The translations under genes and the position numbers were made by a program. This document shows, in pieces, positions 46,565 to 59,302 of a stretch of 64,000 bases of DNA. The notes under the pieces were generated by a model. It did no database searches, was not told where the DNA came from, and was given only the letters and a program-made list of their open reading frames with translations. This DNA comes from Halomonas sp. 1513. Its GTDB lineage: Bacteria; Pseudomonadota; Gammaproteobacteria; Pseudomonadales; Halomonadaceae. The number at the start of each line of letters is the position of its first letter. The stretch's first letter is position 1. The DNA is taken from the NCBI GenBank assembly GCA_001971685.1, contig CP019326.1:1736001-1800000 (forward strand), written 5' to 3'.

Positions 46565-47269
46565 TCATAGGAAGCCCTGGTCCTGCATGCGGCCGAGCAC
46601 GCTGCTCCAGCGCGACAGCCGCTGGGTAGGGTCGGCACGCGACTGGGTCGAGCCACCGGCCCACAGGCCCTCGCTGTTGAAGCTGAACACCGGGTCGAGG
46701 TCGTTGCGCTGGGTGGCGGGGGTGATCGACGGCACCAGGTTGTCGAGGATGCGCGGCACGGCGCTGGGGGTCTCGTAGTAGCCGAGCACCATGTGCGCCT
46801 GGGTGATCTGGCTGCGGCCGATGCGCGCGCGCACGTAGATCATGCGCAGCTGGGCGTTGGGTACGCCGAGTTGGCGCAGGGTGATGTACTTGGCGATGGA
46901 GTAGTCCTCGCAGTCGCCCTGGCCCTGGCCCATGGTCTCCAGCGGCGTGGCCCAGAAGTCCTCGTGGCCCCAGTTGTCGATATCGTCGACCCAGCGCACG
47001 CGACGATTGAAGAAGTCATTGACCTCGCGCAGCTGGGTGTCGATATCGGCACCCGCAAGACGCTCGAGCAGCGCGAACCACTCCTCGAGCACCGCCACGC
47101 CGCGCCCGCCGTAGCGCGACTGCATCACGCTGCGCAGCCGCGCCGGGTCGAGATTGCCGCTGGCCGGCGTGGTGACCAGCCCCAGGCCGGCGGCCAGGCA
47201 CAGCGAAGCTGCGCCGGCCAGGAAGCGGCGGCGCGAGCAGTGAAACCCGCTGGTAGGTGGCTTGGCCAT
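46565..47269 (-). CDS. lapG: LapG-type periplasmic cysteine protease
   Basis: Transglutaminase-like protease that clips the adhesin retention module at its TAAG site when c-di-GMP falls. The 234 residues include the catalytic triad Cys120 (GQGQGDCEDYS), His159 (QAHMVLGYY) and Asp176 (RILDNLVPSI), and the flanking Asp119/Glu121 that bind calcium in the family. The N-terminus SRRRFLAGAASLCLAAGL looks like a twin-arginine signal, not a plain Sec signal. It lies upstream of lapD in the same direction, the usual arrangement. Confidence 0.94.
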   Translation of the reverse strand: MAKPPTSGFHCSRRRFLAGAASLCLAAGLGLVTTPASGNLDPARLRSVMQSRYGGRGVAVLEEWFALLERLAGADIDTQLREVNDFFNRRVRWVDDIDNWGHEDFWATPLETMGQGQGDCEDYSIAKYITLRQLGVPNAQLRMIYVRARIGRSQITQAHMVLGYYETPSAVPRILDNLVPSITPATQRNDLDPVFSFNSEGLWAGGSTQSRADPTQRLSRWSSVLGRMQDQGFL

Positions 47270-47332
47270 GGAGCGCCCTGCGTGAGGCGGAATCGTCGTA
47301 ATGAGGAGGCATCACTCGTTTTTGTCAGAGTA

Positions 47333-48505
47333 TCAGGCCTTGCCGGGCCCTTGCCAGACGCGCAGGCGGCCCACCCAGGGTAATTCGCGGGCATGCTCGC
47401 GCAGCAGGTCGGCGGCCTGGTCGAGAGTCTGCCCGGCGGGCAGCTCGCGCACGTAAATCGAGATATCGATGCCGTCGCCGAGATAGTGCAGGTCGAGGGC
47501 GACGCGGGCCTGCCACACCGGCAGCGTCGACCACACCTCGTCGAGCTTGCCCTCGACGTCCTCGCGCAGCGGCATGCCGGGCAGCAGGCTAGGGTCCACC
47601 TTGCCCTGGTCGTCTTCGGGGTCGATATGGAAGGTGACGTCGGCGAGGGAGGGGAAGGCGTCGCGCAGCCGGCGGCTGACCTCGTTGCCGATCTCATGGG
47701 CCTCGGAGACGGTGACCCGCGGCGGCACCACGATATGCACGTCGAGCAGCACGTGGCCGCCCACGGTGCGGGTGCGCAGGTCGTGGACGTTGTAGACGTC
47801 CGGTACCTGCTCGGCGACCTCGCGCATCTGGCGCTGCTGCGCCTCGGGCAGGGCGGTATCGACCAGCTCCTGGCTCGACTCCCACAGCAGGTTGGCGCCG
47901 ATCTTGCCGACCATCAGCGCCACCACCACTGCGGCCACCGCGTCGAGCCAGCCGGCGCCGAACTGGGCGCCGATCAGCCCCACCAGCACCACCACGGTGG
48001 ACAGCGCGTCGCTGCGCGAATGCCAGGCATTGGCCTCGAGCAGGCGTGAGTTGATGCGCTTGGCGACGCGCAGGGTGGCGCGGAAGATCCACTCCTTGGC
48101 GAGCAGTGCCACCACCGCCAGGGCGATGGCCCAGGCCCCGGGCGCGGGAATCGAGGTGCCGCCGAACAGCCGCGCCAGGCTGGCCCAGGCGATGCCGCCG
48201 GCAACGAAGATCAGGATGCTGCCCAGCCACAGCGTGGCCAGGGTCTCGATGCGGCCGTGGCCGTAGGGGTGGTTGGCGTCGGGCGCCTGGCGGCCGTAGT
48301 GGGTGGCGGCCAGCACGAAGCCGTCGGTGACCAGGTCGGAGAAGGAGTGCACGCCGTCGGCGACCAGCGCGGCCGAGCCGACGATCAGGCCCGCCACCAC
48401 CTTGGCCACGCCCAGCACGGCATCGATCACGGCGCCGATCAGGGTGATGCGGTGCGCCTCGCGGGCCTGGGTGCCGCGCGCCAAGGGCGGGTGGGCATGG
48501 CCCAT
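47333..48505 (-). CDS. Cation diffusion facilitator family metal transporter
   Basis: Exports divalent metal (Zn, Fe, Mn or Cd) in exchange for protons. The 390-residue protein has six membrane helices with metal-site motifs GVHSFSDLVTD and AWHSRSDALST, and a cytoplasmic domain. It is about 90 residues longer than FieF because a second C-terminal segment (from about 300: DVEGKLDEVWSTLPVW ...) follows the normal domain. Ends 60 bases before lapG; may share a transcript with the acyltransferase upstream (12-base gap). Metal specificity unknown. Confidence 0.9.
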   Translation of the reverse strand: MGHAHPPLARGTQAREAHRITLIGAVIDAVLGVAKVVAGLIVGSAALVADGVHSFSDLVTDGFVLAATHYGRQAPDANHPYGHGRIETLATLWLGSILIFVAGGIAWASLARLFGGTSIPAPGAWAIALAVVALLAKEWIFRATLRVAKRINSRLLEANAWHSRSDALSTVVVLVGLIGAQFGAGWLDAVAAVVVALMVGKIGANLLWESSQELVDTALPEAQQRQMREVAEQVPDVYNVHDLRTRTVGGHVLLDVHIVVPPRVTVSEAHEIGNEVSRRLRDAFPSLADVTFHIDPEDDQGKVDPSLLPGMPLREDVEGKLDEVWSTLPVWQARVALDLHYLGDGIDISIYVRELPAGQTLDQAADLLREHARELPWVGRLRVWQGPGKA

Positions 48506-48517
48506 GGCGTCAGTGCC

Positions 48518-49699
48518 TCATAGCCGGCCGGCGCGGTTGAGCACGGGGTTGGCGTACTGCGCCAGCCACCAGTCACGCAGATGGGTGGGGACCTGCTCGA
48601 GGCGCTGGCGGAACTGCTCGCGATCGGCGTCAGTCACCTCGTCGAGGCACAGCAGGTCGGGGGCCTTGCCGCTGGCCTCCAGCGCCAGCTGGTGGCTGGG
48701 GAACAGCCGGTAGCCCGCCAGCACCTGGCGGTCGATCTCGTCGGCCACGGCCTCGGGGCTGTCGTGGTCGGCGTCGAGTGGCGTGCCGAAGGTCAGCTTG
48801 ATGCGGCCCTTGGCGCCGATGATGCCGGCGACGATGGAGCGGATATCCTCGTACTGCACCTTCTGGTAGCGCCCCTCGGTGTGCATGGCGTAGAGCTCGT
48901 GGGCCTTCTGCACGTCGCAGGGGTCGTACTCGTAGCTGATCGACACCGGCACCACGCGCAGCTCGGCGATGGCGTCACCGGTGGAGGCGCTCTTGTCGAG
49001 GTGGCGGCGGGCCATGGTCAGCATCTTGATGATCGCCGGGTCGGTGCGGTCGATGCCGTCCTTGGCGCGGCCCTCGCGCTGGGCCAGCCACACCGAGTGC
49101 TGGTCGGAGGTCAGCGAGTGGCGGATGTAGGCGGAGAGCGCCTGGTAGGCGGCCAGCATGGCGCGCTTGCCCTTGGCCGACCGCGGCACGATGAAGCTCT
49201 TGTTGAGCCGCATCAGGTCGTTGACGTAGGGCTTCTGCAGCAGGTTGTCGCCGATCGCGATGCGCACGGTGTCGCGCCCGGCGAGGTACAGCGCATAGTT
49301 GACGAAGGCCGGGTCCAGCGAGATATCGCGATGGTTGCTGATGAACAGGTAGGCGGTGTCGTCGTCCAGCGCGTCGAGCCCCTCGACCTCGAAGGCGTCG
49401 GTGGTGGTGCGGATCATGCGCTGCATGTAGCCGGCGATGCGCATCTGGAAGTCGTAGACACTGGCCACGCCGCGCACCTCGCGGCGCACCGCGACGCCGG
49501 CGATGGCCCGCGCCAGCCGCGGCGAGAAACGCGCCAGGCGCGGCAGCTTGAACTGGGTCAGGGCGTCGAGCAGCTCGGCGTCGTTGGCGAGTCGCGCCAG
49601 CACCTCGGCGACTTCGTCGTCGTGGTAGGGGCGAATCTTGGCGAACGGGTCCGCTTGGCGAACGGCGTCGTCGGAGGTAGCAAGCAGATCAGCAGTCAC
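48518..49699 (-). CDS. 1-acyl-sn-glycerol-3-phosphate acyltransferase family protein
   Basis: PlsC-type acyltransferase motif NHRDISLDPAF near residue 122 replaces the common NHxSxxD but keeps His and Asp; a second block FIVPRSAKGKRAML matches the glycerophosphate-binding region. 393 residues is longer than PlsC. Start is GTG at 49699, overlapping the rdgC stop (GTGA), with no strong ribosome site, so translation is probably coupled. The acyl acceptor is uncertain. Confidence 0.82.
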   Translation of the reverse strand: MTADLLATSDDAVRQADPFAKIRPYHDDEVAEVLARLANDAELLDALTQFKLPRLARFSPRLARAIAGVAVRREVRGVASVYDFQMRIAGYMQRMIRTTTDAFEVEGLDALDDDTAYLFISNHRDISLDPAFVNYALYLAGRDTVRIAIGDNLLQKPYVNDLMRLNKSFIVPRSAKGKRAMLAAYQALSAYIRHSLTSDQHSVWLAQREGRAKDGIDRTDPAIIKMLTMARRHLDKSASTGDAIAELRVVPVSISYEYDPCDVQKAHELYAMHTEGRYQKVQYEDIRSIVAGIIGAKGRIKLTFGTPLDADHDSPEAVADEIDRQVLAGYRLFPSHQLALEASGKAPDLLCLDEVTDADREQFRQRLEQVPTHLRDWWLAQYANPVLNRAGRL

Positions 49700-50649
49700 G
49701 ATATCGGTGCCAGGGTAGCGGAAACGGATGTCGTTGAATCATGGGTGGCTTCTCCGCCCAGCCAGCCGAGCAGTTGCTCGCTGGCGGCGGCGAGCGCCTG
49801 GGCCATCAGCACGAAATCCGTTTCCATGCGCAGGATGGCGTCGTCGCCATCGTCGCTGCCGTTGGCCTCGTCGAGCAGGGCGTCGCTGAAGCGTAGCGAC
49901 TTCAGCGCCAGGTCGTCGTGGAGCACCAGCGACAGCCGCCCCTCGATCTCCAGCGCCAGGCGGGTGGCCTGGCGGCCGCCGGCCAGCAGGGTGTGGATCT
50001 CGTCGCTGTCGAGGTCGACCTGGCGGGCGCGCAGCACGCCGTCGTCGCCCTGGGCCTTGAGCTCCACCTGGTCGCCGAGCAGCAGCCCCTCGGGGCGCGA
50101 TTCGGCGTCGTTGAGCCACTCAGTCATGGCACGCACCGGCAGCGTCTGGCTGGCCAGCGGCGTGACCTTGAGGCTGCCCAGGGTCTGGCGCAGCAGGTCG
50201 AGGATCTCTTCGGCGCGCTTGCGGCTCGAGGCGTTGATGCCGATCAGGCCGCCGCGGGTATCCCACCACAGGTCGACCTTCTGGCTGCGCACGAAGGCGC
50301 GCGGCAGCAGCTCTTCATAGACCTGCTCCTTGATCGCCTGCTTGTCCTTGCGGCTGACCGGCTGGCCCTCGGCGGCCTCGCGGTCGGCGACACGCTCCTC
50401 TACTTCCTCGCGCACCACGCTGGCCGGCAGCAGCCGCTCCTGGCGCAGTGCGCTGAGCAGCCGGTGGCCCTGTAGTTCGTGCACGTACTGGGTGCTGCGC
50501 CGCCCGCCCGGCGGGCGCCAGCCGAGCCGTGTGGCTTCGCTGCCGCCCAGCGGACGAAAGGCCTGCTCGGCCAGTGCATCCTCCAGCGCGTCGCCGGGAA
50601 TGCTGGGCGCCTCATGCAGGCGATAGAGATGCAAGTGCTTGAACCACAT
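49696..50649 (-). CDS. rdgC: Recombination-associated protein RdgC
   Basis: Ring-shaped DNA-binding protein that moderates RecA. 317 residues starting MWFKHLHLYRLHE, with conserved RLGWRPPGG and DLWWDTRGGLIGINASSRKRAEEILDLLR. The ATG at 50649 is the family start; the longer upstream frame runs into repeat E. It is followed by the acyltransferase gene with a start/stop overlap. Confidence 0.95.
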   Translation of the reverse strand: MWFKHLHLYRLHEAPSIPGDALEDALAEQAFRPLGGSEATRLGWRPPGGRRSTQYVHELQGHRLLSALRQERLLPASVVREEVEERVADREAAEGQPVSRKDKQAIKEQVYEELLPRAFVRSQKVDLWWDTRGGLIGINASSRKRAEEILDLLRQTLGSLKVTPLASQTLPVRAMTEWLNDAESRPEGLLLGDQVELKAQGDDGVLRARQVDLDSDEIHTLLAGGRQATRLALEIEGRLSLVLHDDLALKSLRFSDALLDEANGSDDGDDAILRMETDFVLMAQALAAASEQLLGWLGGEATHDSTTSVSATLAPIS

Positions 50650-50747
50650 GGCCAGTCCTGAACGTAAAAGGAGGCACATTATGGCGAATGCAGGGCAGGG
50701 GTGCCAGTCGGACAGCGTGGCAGGTGGCAGCATCGCTCGGAACTGAT

Positions 50748-50841
50748 CCGTCGGCAGGTCTACGAGGGGGCGCTGTAAACCATCCCTGGGCGCTACCTGC
50801 GCCATCCATGGCGCAGAACCCCCTCTTCGACCTGCCCCCGG
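50748..50841. repeat. Branched palindromic repeat, copy E (94 bases)
   Basis: Outer arms GGCAGGTCTACGAGGGG / CCCCTCTTCGACCTGCC; the GTC/GAC pair replaces the GCC/GGC pair of copy A, keeping the stem. Internal hairpin CTGCGCC..GGCGCAG. Confidence 0.85.
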
Positions 50842-50910
50842 CGTTCCTCGCTGAGCACTCCGGTCGTCACCCGGCGTCAGTGGCCGGCGGCTGCCTTTGC
50901 CAGCGCTCGG

Positions 50911-50919
50911 TGATATACT
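50911..50919 (+). promoter_or_regulatory. Extended -10 promoter of gyrA
   Basis: TGATATACT carries the TG of an extended -10 before TATACT, about 80 bases before the gyrA ATG. No good -35 hexamer is seen, as is common with extended -10 sites. Confidence 0.5.
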
Positions 50920-50997
50920 CCGGCTCTGCTGTTACGCGGCTATTCCAAAAGCATCCCGTAGCGCCAACCTGTCGCAGTGCAAAGGATTTGACGACCC

Positions 50998-53724
<2,727 letters not shown>

Positions 53725-53786
53725 GGCCTCACTGCCATGCTGCGATGAGCGCCGGGCCTGCAGCAATGGATGTGCGATGAGCTGTT

Positions 53787-53880
53787 CCGGCGACAAGCCT
53801 TGCGAGGGCGCTGTGAACCCGTCCCTGGGCGCTACTTTTGCCATCCATGGCAAAAGACCCTCGCACCGGCTTGTCCCCGG
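53787..53880. repeat. Branched palindromic repeat, copy F (94 bases)
   Basis: Between gyrA and serC. The outer arms read GACAAGCC..GCGAGGG / CCCTCGC..GGCTTGTC and the inner hairpin CTTTTGCC..GGCAAAAG; both arms differ from other copies in a paired way. Confidence 0.85.
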
Positions 53881-53939
53881 CGCTCATCTCGCCGAGCGTA
53901 TGCGAATAAGCACTTAAGCGATAACGGAACACCACGCTG

Positions 53940-55022
53940 ATGACACGTCACTATAACTTCTGCGCCGGACCCGCGGCGCTGCCCCAGGCGGTGCTCGAGC
54001 GCGCCCGCGATGAGCTGCTCGACTACCAGGGCCGCGGCCTGTCGGTGATGGAGATGAGTCACCGCAGCCCCGAGTTCACGGCCATCGCCGAGCAGGCCGA
54101 GGCCGATATTCGCGAGCTGCTGGCGATCCCCGACAACTACCGGGTGCTGTTCCTGCAGGGCGGCGCCTCGATGCAGTTCGCGATGCTGCCCTACAACCTG
54201 CTGGGCCGGGGCGGCACGCCCAACTATCTATACACCGGCATCTGGGGCAAGAAGGCGATCAGCGAGGCCCAGCACCTGGCCGGCGCCCACGTCGCGGCCT
54301 CCAGCGAAGGCAACGGCCTCACCGCCGTGCCGCGGCCCGAGGAGATCCAGCTCTCCTCCGACGCCGCCTACCTGCACTACACCGCCAACGAGACCATCGG
54401 CGGTCTCGAATTCGACTATATTCCCGACGTTGTGGCGCCGCTGGTCTGCGACATGTCGTCGTCGATTCTTTCCGGTCCGCTCGACGTGTCGAAGTTCGGC
54501 GTGCTCTACGCCGGGGCGCAGAAGAACATCGGCCCGGCCGGGCTGACGCTGGTCATCGTGCGCGACGACCTGCTCGAGCGCGCGCGGCCCGAGACGCCGA
54601 CCATGTTCAACTACAAGGTCATGGCCGACAACGGCTCGATGTTCAACACCCCGGCGACCTACGCCTGGTACCTGGCCGGCCTGGTGTTCGAGTGGCTCAA
54701 GCACGATGTCGGCGGACTGGCGGCGATGAGTGCCATCAACGACCGCAAAGCGGCCAAGCTGTATGCGGCCATCGACGCCAGCGACTTCTACTCCAATCCG
54801 ATTGCGCCGCGCAATCGTTCGCGCATGAACGTGCCTTTCGTGCTCGCCGACGAGGCGCTCAACGCGCCGTTCCTGGCCGAGGCCGAGGCGGCGGGGCTGC
54901 TCAATCTCAAGGGCCATCGCAGCGTGGGCGGCATGCGCGCCAGCCTCTACAACGCGGTGCCGGAAGCGGGCGTCGACGCGCTGATCGACTTCATGGCCGA
55001 TTTCGTGCGTCGCAAGGGATAA
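53940..55022 (+). CDS. serC: Phosphoserine aminotransferase
   Basis: PLP enzyme that makes 3-phosphoserine in serine synthesis (and the pyridoxal path). 360 residues opening YNFCAGPAALPQAVLERA, with the PLP lysine Lys195 in YAGAQKNIGPAG and a conserved GGMRASLYNAV near the end. It stands between gyrA and pheA as in Pseudomonas; only 24 bases separate it from pheA, so these amino-acid genes form one unit. Confidence 0.97.
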   Translation: MTRHYNFCAGPAALPQAVLERARDELLDYQGRGLSVMEMSHRSPEFTAIAEQAEADIRELLAIPDNYRVLFLQGGASMQFAMLPYNLLGRGGTPNYLYTGIWGKKAISEAQHLAGAHVAASSEGNGLTAVPRPEEIQLSSDAAYLHYTANETIGGLEFDYIPDVVAPLVCDMSSSILSGPLDVSKFGVLYAGAQKNIGPAGLTLVIVRDDLLERARPETPTMFNYKVMADNGSMFNTPATYAWYLAGLVFEWLKHDVGGLAAMSAINDRKAAKLYAAIDASDFYSNPIAPRNRSRMNVPFVLADEALNAPFLAEAEAAGLLNLKGHRSVGGMRASLYNAVPEAGVDALIDFMADFVRRKG

Positions 55023-55046
55023 CACCATCATCTTCAGGGGATGACC

Positions 55047-56138
55047 ATGAGCGATACCCCGATCGACCTAGAGGCGCTGCGTGAGCGTATCGACGCGCTG
55101 GACAGCGATATTCTGCACCTGATCAGCGAGCGTGCCGCCTGCGCCAAGCGGGTGGCTGAGATCAAGACCCAGGAGGACCCGGCGGCGGTCTTCTACCGCC
55201 CCGAGCGCGAGGCCCAGGTGCTGCGCCGCATCATGGCGCTCAACGCCGGCCCGCTGGACAGCGAGGAGATGGCGCGGCTGTTCCGCGAGATCATGTCGGC
55301 CTGCCTGGCGTTGGAGCAGCCGGTCAAGGTCGCCTATCTCGGCCCCGAGGGCACCTTTACCCAGCAGGCCGCGCTCAAGCACTTCGGCCACAGCGCGGTG
55401 AGCCTGCCGATGGCGGCCATCGACGAGGTGTTTCGCGAGGTCGAGGCCGGCGCCGTGCACTATGGCGTGGTGCCGGTAGAGAACTCCACCGAGGGCGTGG
55501 TCAACCACACCCTCGACTCCTTCATGGACTCGGCGATGCGGATCTGCGGTGAAGCGGTGCTACGCATTCACCACCACCTGCTGGTATCGAGCAATACCCG
55601 CAAGGACAAGGTGTCGCGGATCTATTCGCACCCGCAGTCCTTCGCCCAGTGCCGCAAGTGGCTGGATGCCCACTATCCCCACGCCGAGCGGGTGGCGGTG
55701 GCCTCCAACGCCGAGGCCGCCAAGCTGGTCAAGACCGAGTGGCACAGTGCGGCGATCGCCGGCGACATGGCGGCCAAGCTATACGACCTGGAACGCATCG
55801 CCGAGAAGATCGAAGACAGCCCCGACAACTCCACGCGCTTCCTGATCATCGGCAACCACGACGTGCCGATGTCCGGCGAGGACAAGACCTCGGTGGTGGT
55901 CGCCATGCGCAACCAGCCGGGGGCACTGCACGAGCTGCTCGAGCCGTTCCACCGCCACGCCATCGACCTGACGCGCCTCGAGACGCGCCCCTCGCGCAGC
56001 GGGGTGTGGAACTACGTGTTCTTCATCGACTTCAAGGGCCATCGCGATGAGCCGCGGGTCGCCGCGGTGCTCGAAGAGGTGCGGCTGCGCGCCGCCGACC
56101 TCAAGGTGCTCGGCTCCTACCCGATGGGCGTGCTCTAA
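55047..56138 (+). CDS. pheA: Chorismate mutase / prephenate dehydratase (P-protein)
   Basis: Converts chorismate through prephenate to phenylpyruvate for phenylalanine. An AroQ chorismate mutase domain (about 5-90: LRERIDALDSDILHLISERA) precedes a prephenate dehydratase domain (about 93-270: VAYLGPEGTFTQQAA, NSTRFLII) and an ACT regulatory domain with TRLETRPSRS, the phenylalanine-binding motif. The ATG at 55047 has AGGGG six bases upstream, better than the ATG at 55041. No hisC-like gene follows, unlike the Pseudomonas order I remember. Confidence 0.96.
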   Translation: MSDTPIDLEALRERIDALDSDILHLISERAACAKRVAEIKTQEDPAAVFYRPEREAQVLRRIMALNAGPLDSEEMARLFREIMSACLALEQPVKVAYLGPEGTFTQQAALKHFGHSAVSLPMAAIDEVFREVEAGAVHYGVVPVENSTEGVVNHTLDSFMDSAMRICGEAVLRIHHHLLVSSNTRKDKVSRIYSHPQSFAQCRKWLDAHYPHAERVAVASNAEAAKLVKTEWHSAAIAGDMAAKLYDLERIAEKIEDSPDNSTRFLIIGNHDVPMSGEDKTSVVVAMRNQPGALHELLEPFHRHAIDLTRLETRPSRSGVWNYVFFIDFKGHRDEPRVAAVLEEVRLRAADLKVLGSYPMGVL

Positions 56139-56155
56139 GCATGCAGGAGAGAGGC

Positions 56156-58429
56156 ATGCAGGCATCGCGCATGCTGATCGTAGGCCTCGGCCTGATCGGC
56201 GGCTCGCTGGCGGCGGCGCTCAAGGCCCAGGGCGTTGGCGGCGAGATCGCCGCCTGCGACCGCGATCCCGACGAGATCGCCCGCGGCATCGAGATGGGGC
56301 TGATCGACAGCGGCGGCACGCGGCTCGCTGAGCAGCTCGAAGGCGCCAGCCTGGTGGTGCTGGCGGTGCCGGTGCTGGCCATGGACGGCGTAATGGCGAC
56401 CCTGGCCGAGGCCCTGGCCGAGCGTCCCGAGCACGCCTGGCCGGTGATCACCGATGTCGGCAGCACCAAGGCGGCGATCCGCGACAGTGCGATCCGCGCC
56501 TTCGGCCGGCTGCCGGCACAGCTGGTGCTGGGCCATCCCATCGCCGGCTCCGAGAAGAGCGGCGTGGCGGCCTCTAACCCGACGCTCTATCGTCATCACA
56601 AGGTCATCCTCACCCCGCAGCATGATACCGCGCCGCAGGCCCTGGCGCGGGTGCGCGCGATGTGGCAGGCGTGCGGCGCCGAGGTGCTGGAGATGGAGGT
56701 CGAGCGCCACGACGAGGTGCTGGCGCGCACCAGCCACCTGCCGCATCTGCTGGCCTTCTCGCTGGTCGATACCCTGGCCCGCCAGGACGACCGGCTGGAG
56801 ATATTCCGCTACGCCGCCGGCGGCTTTCGCGACTTCACGCGCATCGCCGGCAGCGACCCGGTGATGTGGCGCGACATCTTCACCGCCAACCGGCGCGCGG
56901 TGCTCGACGCCCTCGACGACTTCGAGGCCGGCCTGGCCAGGCTGCGCCGCGAGGTGGAGGCCGGAGATGGCGACGCCATGCTGGCCACCATCGACCGCGC
57001 CAGCCACGCCCGGCACTATTTCGATACGCTACTCAACAAGACCCGTTACCAGGTGAGTGATCACACCATGCAACAGCAAGCGCTTCGCTATCGGGTGGCC
57101 CCCGGTGGCACCGTGACCGGCCGCATTCGCGTGCCCGGCGACAAGTCCGTCTCGCACCGCTCGATCATGCTCGGCGCCCTGGCCGAGGGCGTCACCGAGA
57201 TCAAGGGTTTCCTCGAGGGCGAGGATAGCCTGGCCACGCTGCAGGCCTTCCGCGAGATGGGCGTGGCCATCGAGGGCCCGCACCAGGGGCGGGTGACCAT
57301 TCACGGCGTCGGCATGCACGGCCTCGAGGCGCCCGCCGGGCCGCTCTACGTCGGCAACGCCGGTACCGCCATGCGGCTGTTTGCCGGGCTGCTGGCCGGC
57401 CAGGCCTTCGACAGCGAGCTGATCGGCGACGCCTCGCTGACCAAGCGCCCGATGGGCCGCGTGGCCGATCCGCTGCGCCTGATGGGCGCCGAGATCGAGA
57501 CTCGCGAAGGCGGGCGGCCGCCGCTCAAGATCAAGGGCGGCCGTCGGCTTACTGGCATCGACTACGACATGCCGATGGCCAGCGCCCAGGTGAAATCCTG
57601 CCTGCTGCTGGCGGGCATGTACGCCGAGGGCGTCACCCAGGTGCGCGAGCCGGCGCCGACCCGCGACCACACCGAACGCATGCTCAACGGCTTCGGCTAC
57701 CCGGTGCACCGCGACGGCGACACCTGCTGGCTGGAGGGCGGCGGCAGGCTCACCGCAGGGCCCATCGACGTGCCCTCGGATATCTCCTCGGCGACCTTCT
57801 TCCTGGTCGCCGCGGCGATCACTCCGGGCGCCGACCTGCTGCTCGAGCACGTCGGCATCAACCCCACCCGCATCGGCGTGATCAATATCCTCAAGGCGAT
57901 GGGCGCCGACCTCGAGCTATCCAACCAGGCCGACGTCGGCGGCGAGCCGGTGGCCGATATCCGCGTGCGCTATACCCCGCTCAAGGGCATCGAGGTTCCC
58001 CAGGAGCAGGTGCCGCTGGCCATCGACGAGTTCCCGGCGCTGTTCATCGCCGCGGCCAACGCCGAGGGCACCACGCGGCTGCGCGGCGCCGAGGAGCTGC
58101 GGGTCAAGGAGTCGGACCGCCTGCAGGCGATGGCCGACGGCCTCACCGCGCTGGGCGTCGACAACACCCTGCACCCCGACGGCATCGACATCGTCGGCCG
58201 CGCGGCGGGCGAGGGCAGCAACGGGCCTAGCTACGGCGGCGGGCGCATCGACAGCCTCGGCGACCACCGCATCGCCATGGCCTTCAGCATCGCCGCGCTG
58301 CGCGCCGGCGCCGAGATCGTCATCGACGACTGCGCCAATGTGGCGACCTCGTTCCCCGGCTTCATCGACCTGGCGCGCAAGGTCGGCCTGAGCCTGGCCG
58401 AGGAGCCAGCCGAGCAGGAGGGCGCATGA
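56156..58429 (+). CDS. tyrA-aroA: Prephenate dehydrogenase / EPSP synthase fusion
   Basis: Two enzymes in one 757-residue chain. Residues 1-about 300 are TyrA (Rossmann [29 protein letters not shown]), making 4-hydroxyphenylpyruvate for tyrosine. From about 305 is AroA ([42 protein letters not shown]), making 5-enolpyruvylshikimate 3-phosphate. The fusion is known in pseudomonads and relatives. ATG at 56156 has AGGAG six bases upstream. The stop overlaps cmk by 4 bases. Confidence 0.95.
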   Translation: MQASRMLIVGLGLIGGSLAAALKAQGVGGEIAACDRDPDEIARGIEMGLIDSGGTRLAEQLEGASLVVLAVPVLAMDGVMATLAEALAERPEHAWPVITDVGSTKAAIRDSAIRAFGRLPAQLVLGHPIAGSEKSGVAASNPTLYRHHKVILTPQHDTAPQALARVRAMWQACGAEVLEMEVERHDEVLARTSHLPHLLAFSLVDTLARQDDRLEIFRYAAGGFRDFTRIAGSDPVMWRDIFTANRRAVLDALDDFEAGLARLRREVEAGDGDAMLATIDRASHARHYFDTLLNKTRYQVSDHTMQQQALRYRVAPGGTVTGRIRVPGDKSVSHRSIMLGALAEGVTEIKGFLEGEDSLATLQAFREMGVAIEGPHQGRVTIHGVGMHGLEAPAGPLYVGNAGTAMRLFAGLLAGQAFDSELIGDASLTKRPMGRVADPLRLMGAEIETREGGRPPLKIKGGRRLTGIDYDMPMASAQVKSCLLLAGMYAEGVTQVREPAPTRDHTERMLNGFGYPVHRDGDTCWLEGGGRLTAGPIDVPSDISSATFFLVAAAITPGADLLLEHVGINPTRIGVINILKAMGADLELSNQADVGGEPVADIRVRYTPLKGIEVPQEQVPLAIDEFPALFIAAANAEGTTRLRGAEELRVKESDRLQAMADGLTALGVDNTLHPDGIDIVGRAAGEGSNGPSYGGGRIDSLGDHRIAMAFSIAALRAGAEIVIDDCANVATSFPGFIDLARKVGLSLAEEPAEQEGA

Positions 58430-59133
58430 GCGATACCGCCAGCCAGGCGCCGGTACTGACCATCGACGGGCCGGGCGGCGCCGGCAAGGGCACCATCAGT
58501 CGGCTGGTCGCCGAGCGCCTCGGCTGGCACCTGCTCGACTCCGGGGCGCTGTATCGGCTCACCGCCCAGGCCGCCGCCAAGCACGCGGTGGCGCTGGACG
58601 ACGCCGAGGGCCTGGCGGCGCTGGCGGCGAGTCTCGACGTTGCGTTTCTGGTCGAGGACGGCGAGCCGCGGGTGCTGCTCGAAGGCGAGGACGTGACCCG
58701 TACGATTCGCACCGAGCAGGCCGGCGACCGCGCCTCCCAGGTGGCGGCGCTCAACCCGGTGCGCGAGGCGCTGCTGCAGCGTCAGCGCGACTTCGCCACG
58801 CCGCCCGGCCTGGTCGCCGACGGTCGCGACATGGGCACCGTGGTATTCCCCGCGGCAGCGCTGAAGATTTTCCTCACCGCATCCGCCGAGGAGCGGGCGC
58901 AGCGGCGCCACCTGCAGTTGCAGGAAAGCGGCGTGACTGCTAGTCTATCGAGTCTTTTAAAAGAGATTCAGGCACGCGATGCGCGCGACATGCAGCGCAG
59001 CGTGGCCCCGCTCAAGCCGGCAGACGATGCCATCACGCTTGACACCACGCGCCTGACCATACCGGAAGTGGTGGATCGGTTGACGCAGCTGCTGGCCCAG
59101 CGAGGCCTGGCCGCGACACCTGACGATCCATGA
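58426..59133 (+). CDS. cmk: Cytidylate kinase
   Basis: Phosphorylates CMP and dCMP. 235 residues with P-loop [15 protein letters not shown] and the conserved [14 protein letters not shown] and [10 protein letters not shown]. Overlaps the tyrA-aroA stop with AGGAGG just upstream. It precedes rpsA, the standard order. Confidence 0.97.
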   Translation: MSDTASQAPVLTIDGPGGAGKGTISRLVAERLGWHLLDSGALYRLTAQAAAKHAVALDDAEGLAALAASLDVAFLVEDGEPRVLLEGEDVTRTIRTEQAGDRASQVAALNPVREALLQRQRDFATPPGLVADGRDMGTVVFPAAALKIFLTASAEERAQRRHLQLQESGVTASLSSLLKEIQARDARDMQRSVAPLKPADDAITLDTTRLTIPEVVDRLTQLLAQRGLAATPDDP

Positions 59134-59302
59134 CGGAGCCCCCGGCAAGACGTCATGACGTGGCACGGCAGTCTCATTTCAGAAAGCCAGGCCAGGTCGA
59201 ACCAGCGCCAACGTCCCCGGGGATCATTGCAGTAGGCCCGTACTCGCTGGTGGTACGGAGAAGGCGGTTCGCCGCTATTAAAACGTTGATCACAGGAACA
59301 TC
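59134..59302 (+). promoter_or_regulatory. rpsA leader region
   Basis: 169 bases with no gene. It includes GGCGG-TTCG-CCGC (near 59262-59274) and an AT-rich segment before the start. In enterobacteria the rpsA leader folds so that S1 both activates and represses its own translation; similar control here is inference. Confidence 0.4.

Larger units (their letters stand above)
50650..50997. other. Gene-free region between rdgC and gyrA
   Basis: About 350 bases holding palindromic repeat E (50748-50841) and the gyrA promoter (50911-50919). No open frame is credible. Confidence 0.75.
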
